Positions 59,706 to 64,000 of a stretch of DNA of 64,000 nucleotides are shown in pieces. The notes below the pieces were generated by a model. It ran no database searches. It had not been told where the DNA came from and saw only the letters and a program-made list of their open reading frames with translations. Within the stretch, counting starts at the first letter, position 1. The number at the start of each line of letters is the position of its first letter. The stretch is from Scolanthus callimorphus (Eukaryota; Cnidaria; Anthozoa; Actiniaria; Edwardsiidae), in assembly GCA_033964015.1 (NCBI GenBank), contig CM066915.1:806001-870000 (forward strand), given 5' to 3'. Position numbers and translations under genes: made by a program.

Positions 59706-62700
59706 AACTTTCGCACACACCCATGAACTCTTGCACACATTTTAATAATATAGCACATTGTTGCCATGGATACCGTTACTATAGCAACTATAAAAGCCAG
59801 AACGTCTAGCAGGAAGTACTGATACCAAGGAATGTCTAAAACCGCTGGTCTGAGGTGTTGTGCGCCGCCATGTCTGAGCACCCAGTCAACGTGATCAGCG
59901 GCTTCCTGAGCTGGAGTACGTGGACGATCCTTTAGAATGTTAGATACTCGGGCGGAGTTCTCGCCGAATCTGAAAAAGATTTTAGTAAAAAGAGTGCATC
60001 ACTTCGCCATTTCACCATCAGAAAGTGGTATGGCTTTTGTCAGTGCCTTCTGTGTCAGAATGTGAAGATAGTTCTCTTTGAAGAAAACCGTCGTTTTTAA
60101 AATTTAATTAGGCCAAGTTTCGACAAGTTAAAAGTTACACGGTTCTCGTCCCCGCCCGTGCTCCATTTTTGGGCCGCATCAAACTGTTTACTTTGTTACA
60201 GCCAGAACCATTTCCAGAACTGAGCTGCATACCTGCCAAGTACTCTCCAGGTTTTCCCGGGAGACTCCAGGTTTTTACCCTTCTCTCCACTAGGGATAAA
60301 TCGAAAACTTCTGATACATTTACAGTAAATCTCCAGGTAAACTCCTTGTGATTTTTCTCTTTTTAAAACAATCTCCAGTTTGGAGCTTTCAAGGTTGGTA
60401 GGTATGTAACTGGTGCTATTGACACATTGCAAAATGAACGAAAGCGTTTATAGTTTCAGCAATATCTGACTTGCATTGATTAATATTTGCATGATAACGA
60501 ACATACATAACTCTAAGGGAGGATTACACATAAGACCAAGTCGTCATCTATAAATTATCTAACCCGAGAGCAGGTTTTGTAATAGTACAGAATAATTAAA
60601 ATGCGTGCACCCGCTCCATTTTTCTCACAAATCCAGACGAGAAACGTACTTTTTTTTACTTGGCCTTAAATGAATGAATTGGCAGTTTTCATGATGTTGC
60701 GCATGCAACATAAATGGGATGAGAACAATGCTTGTCTGTTTTGAACAACAAAAGCCGTCTTCGCCAGAACGAGTCAGAACGGCTCAAGGGTATTGTTCTC
60801 ACAACATCGTGAAAACGGTCAATTCCAGAAATTTTTTAATTCCTTGCTTACCTTTTACTCTAAATTGCCAAAATGTTCGTCAAAATTTGCAGATTTTGGA
60901 GAGAAACCGCGCTGTTATTGGTAGGTCGCCATCTTTATTTGGGCCCCAAGAGCCTGGCACTAGCTAAAGAGGAAACCCGCGTCACGCACGGCTATGCATT
61001 GACAAAAATAACACATTTCTGGAATGAATTTTGCCGTACCTTGGGTCATCTATCACGTGACGCATAACGCGATACAGTTGATCAGCGGTTATAGCCCGTA
61101 TGTCTACTCCAATTCCTATCCCAGCATGCTCCATGATACGTGTGTTATCATGCTGTTCCCATAGCAACGGCGCTCCGACCACAGGGACCCCGTGATAAGC
61201 AGCCTCAGCAAATCCGTTGTGACCCATGTGTGATATAAACAGGCGCGTGTTCACGTGACCTAGGATGTCGTTCTGGGGTACCCAGGGGAGGATTTTGACA
61301 TTTGATGGCACTGGTCCATTTGGGTGAGCTGTAAAATAATAATTAAGAAATGAAACTGCTGTGTAGTTTTAACGAGATGCGCATGGGTTTCCTGTGTTTT
61401 TTTACAGGCCGTTTGACCGAAACTAAAAAAAAAAATGGCGACAGAAGCAATGTTTCTTGATTTGCAATTTTTGGTGAATTTTCTACTTTATTCGCTAAGA
61501 TATGAGGACCTTACCCAGTGAGTCTCCGGGTTTTTTAACAAATCTTCCAGTCTCGCAAGCTTTTAAGCATCAAATCTCCCGGATTTGTCAACACATTATA
61601 TGATTATAGTCAGCCACAAAAATGCCAACCTAGTCCGCGACATCGGCACCTGATTCGGAGAGAGCTCGGATGTTTTCGTAAAAGATTCGGAAAGCTTTCG
61701 GGAATTTCTCGGGGAGACGCGATGGCTCGGGCTTAACCAACCTCGTTCCCAGGGTCTTCTCGGTCGTTTTTCAAAATGGCGGTTGACTCAGAGAAGACCC
61801 TGGGGGAGGCTGAGTCACATGACCGCTTCGAAACAAAGACAAACCTCGTTCTCATGTCCTCAAACAATGGTCATGTGACTCAGCCTCCCCCAGGGTCTTC
61901 TCTGAGCTAACCGCCATTTTGAAAAACGACCGAGAAGACCCTGGGAACGAGGTTGGGGCTTAACGGCAAAAGAAGATAAGACTCGTTACCTGTAAGTTTG
62001 CATATTACTTTCTCCTTCAATCTGCTGAAAACATGTAAAAGCTTGCTGACACATTCATCTCCTAAGTGAGACACATCCGACTCCGCCCCCAGACACACCA
62101 ATACCACGCCCACTTCTCCGTTACTAGTACGCATGCTCATGAAACTCTCCAGGTCACGTGACAAGGGACGCGGCGGTCCAGGAGAGAGTGGGCCGATGAG
62201 TTTAACATCTGAATTGATGAATGCGTGAACAAAAAAGAAGTCAGTGCGTTCACACAGAAGATCCTAGACTTTTGACACCTGATGGGGCGCAACACCAGAC
62301 AATAAAACCAATGAGAGACAGACACTGAGTGAGACAGACACTGAGTCAGACAGACACTGAGTCAGACAGACAGACACTGAGTCAGACAGACACTGAGACA
62401 GACAGACACTGAGTGAGACAGACACTGAGACAGACAGACACTGAGTCAGACAGACACTGAGTCAGACAGACACTGAGTCAGACAGACACTGAGTGAGACA
62501 GACAGACACTGAGTCAGACAGACACTGAGTCAGACAGACACTGAGTCAGACAGACACTGAGACAGACAGACACTGAGTCAGACAGACACTGAGTCAGACA
62601 GACACTGAGTCAGACAGACACTGAGTGAGACAGACACTGAGTCAGACAGACAGACAGACAGACCCTGAGACAGATATACACTGGGGCAGACAGACACTGA

Positions 62701-63803
62701 GACACAGACCGACACTGAAGCAGATAGACACTGAGACACTGATAGACACTGAGACACTGATAGACACTGAGACACTGATAGACACTGAGGCACTGATAGA
62801 CACTGAGACACTGATAGACACTGAGGCACTGATAGACACTGAGACACTGATAGATACTGAGACACTGATAGACACTGAGACACTGATAGACACTGAGACA
62901 CTGATAGACACTGAGACACTGATAGACACTGAGACACTGATAGACACTGAGACACTGATAGACACTGAGACACTGATAGACACTGAGACACTGATAGACA
63001 CTGAGACACTGATAGACACTGATAGACACTGAGACACTGATAGACACTGAGACACTGATAGACACTGAGACACTGATAGACACTGAGACACTGATAGACA
63101 CTGAGACACTGATAGACACTGAGACACTGATAGACACTGAGACACTGATAGACACTGATAGACACTGATAGACACTGAGACACTTACTTGGCGAGAGTGG
63201 CCTGGCGTAGTTGATAACTGACGCAGTTTGTATCAAGACGAGCTCAAACGCTCCTCCAGATTCAAAGAACCCTCTTGCTGGCGTAATATTGTATTTCCGC
63301 CTGACCAAATCCATAGGGGCATAATTCGCGTAATACCACACGACATAGCATCGGATAAACTGCACGATGTTTACAATTCGTTGGAGGAACGACATGCGTG
63401 TAGGAAGTCCCGATGCGGACACAGGGATGTAGGATAAAGGCACAGGGATCCCATAAAGCCACGCGTCTATAAAAGTCGGAGTTGGGCATGCGTACAAGGA
63501 CACCCGAGGAACTCTTAGAAAGTCCTGCAGAACCACGCTACACGCGTGGTACACATCTGCAAGTAGCAAATCACTTGTCTTGACCTCTTTTAGCAAATCC
63601 TCATCAGCAAAAATACATTCGCAAGTTTCATACTGCGTTCGGAAGAGAGCTTGTCCCATTTCTTCAACTCCGTGCTCATTTTTAAGTAACTTTGGGACGT
63701 TTTGTTTGTAGTGTTGTATATTGTCCAGCCTTGCACATGTGCGAATTTTCAGGTTCTGCGAATTTTTCAGCAGCTCAGATTTCCAGAAGCTTATCAAAAT
63801 AAC
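59615..63803 (-). CDS. UDP-glycosyltransferase (UGT), 5'-partial
   Basis: The last four coding exons are 63803-63188, 62208-61990, 61328-61040 and 59969-59615, joined in phases 1, 1 and 2. The N-terminal exon(s), with signal peptide and catalytic histidine, lie past the right edge. The first exon here is the acceptor-binding half (YACPTPTFIDAWLYGIP). The next has the interdomain sequence NVKLIGPLSPGPPRPL and VVLVCLGAE. The third carries the nucleotide-sugar signature: WVPQNDILGH, FISHMGHNGFAEAAYHGVP and APLLWEQHDN. The last has HVDWVLRHGGAQHLRP, then an ER membrane anchor (FLLDVLAFIVAIVTVSMATM) and a short cytosolic tail. Family members conjugate sugars to small hydrophobic compounds in the ER lumen. 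The final ~30 codons and the stop come from a MITE inserted at 59315-59705. Confidence 0.93.
60676..60831. mobile_element. TIR MITE (TTGGCAGTTTTCACGATG), copy 2
   Basis: Termini gaattggcagttttcatgatgt and caacatcgtgaaaacggtcaattc bound about 156 bp, in a UGT intron. It matches 35985-36132. Confidence 0.75.
61738..61955. mobile_element. MULE-like MITE (CAACCTCG family), copy 2
   Basis: A 218-bp near-palindrome with termini CAACCTCGTTCCCAGGG and its complement. It is flanked by perfect 9-bp duplications gggcttaac (61729-61737 and 61956-61964). Each arm holds GTGACTCAGC or its complement (61809-61818 and 61875-61884). It ends 35 bp 3' (in gene sense) of a UGT exon donor. Confidence 0.9.
62320..63182. 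repeat. Two-regime microsatellite/minisatellite in UGT intron
   Basis: From 62320 to about 62660 the unit is mainly 16 bp (gagtcagacagacact). From about 62690 to 63182 it is mainly 18 bp (gagacactgatagacact), roughly 25 copies. The array ends only a few bases from the exon donor at 63187. Long stop-free frames here on both strands are artefacts of the repeat. Confidence 0.95.
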
Positions 63804-64000
63804 CTAGTTAAAAAGAAAATATGTTTAGCTTATTTAGTCCCTGAGTGATAAGGTAACCAAGCCAGAAAAGTTTCCGCGATTCAAGAAAACATCCTTCTGT
63901 CTGTGGTTTGCGATTGGACGATATGGACTATTTAGGACGACTGAAGCCAATCATATTCTTGCCCTGTTTCGCCTAGTGCAGTCACCTGGCTTTCCGTCCG
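63804..64000. other. UGT intron and window edge
   Basis: Intron sequence upstream of the first UGT exon seen here (acceptor aactag| at 63804-63805). The last ~60 bases match the 73-bp unit arrayed at 42402-42665. Confidence 0.6.

Noticed and set aside
62578..63797. Long open frames (up to 395 codons) rich in CLSVYQ / TETLID repeats
   Set aside because: They are translations of the 16/18-bp array. Only the part from 63188 to 63803 is a UGT exon, and the consensus donor at 63187 ends it before the repeat.
1..64000. CRISPR arrays, bacterial operons or ribosome binding sites
   Set aside because: The sequence is eukaryotic. The regular repeats are minisatellites without spacers.
1..64000. tRNA or rRNA genes
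   Set aside because: I scanned for the TPsiC-arm pattern (ggttcgaatcc and variants) and saw no stretch with matching acceptor and anticodon arms. A covariance-model search would be decisive.

Overview
This is animal nuclear DNA with short exons, GT-AG introns, abundant small inverted-repeat transposons and no bacterial gene layout. Gene content and repeat style fit a cnidarian, most likely an anthozoan such as a stony coral. That assignment is inference; I could run no database search.

I rebuilt the gene models by hand, by matching splice sites, intron phases and protein families. (1) Minus strand 4592-5776: a two-coding-exon gene for a secreted peptide with eight cysteines. (2) Minus strand 11505-15757: a four-exon gene for a tiny single-pass membrane protein of 166 aa. 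(3) Minus strand 21690-23060: a second tiny single-pass protein of 173 aa with the same intron phases, whose tail carries two TQT motifs. (4) Minus strand 25811-32815: GPATCH11, six coding exons, 263 aa, apparently intact. (5) Plus strand 42887-57333: a 13-exon SLC49A4/DIRC2-like major facilitator with a laminin-G-like domain in the TM5-TM6 loop; two one-base frameshifts are present as read. Its second intron holds a nearly complete APE-type LINE in antisense. (6) Minus strand 59615-63803: the last four exons of a UDP-glycosyltransferase whose 5' exons lie beyond the window. A palindromic MITE has replaced its original C-terminal end.

Most of the remaining sequence is repeats. There are tandem arrays with units of 66, about 315, 110, 95, 73, 138 and 16/18 bp. 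There are also many palindromic or TIR-flanked non-autonomous elements: MULE-like with 9-bp target duplications, Tc1/mariner-like with TA, PIF/Harbinger-like with TAA, and hAT-like. Several are nested.

The genes do not form a pathway. Genes 1-3 form a same-strand cluster of small secretory-route genes; GPATCH11 is a housekeeping nuclear gene; SLC49A4-like and UGT are membrane proteins of the lysosome and ER respectively, by family. The items most worth pursuing are the LamG insertion in the transporter, the twin small membrane proteins, the eight-cysteine peptide and the MITE-derived UGT C-terminus.
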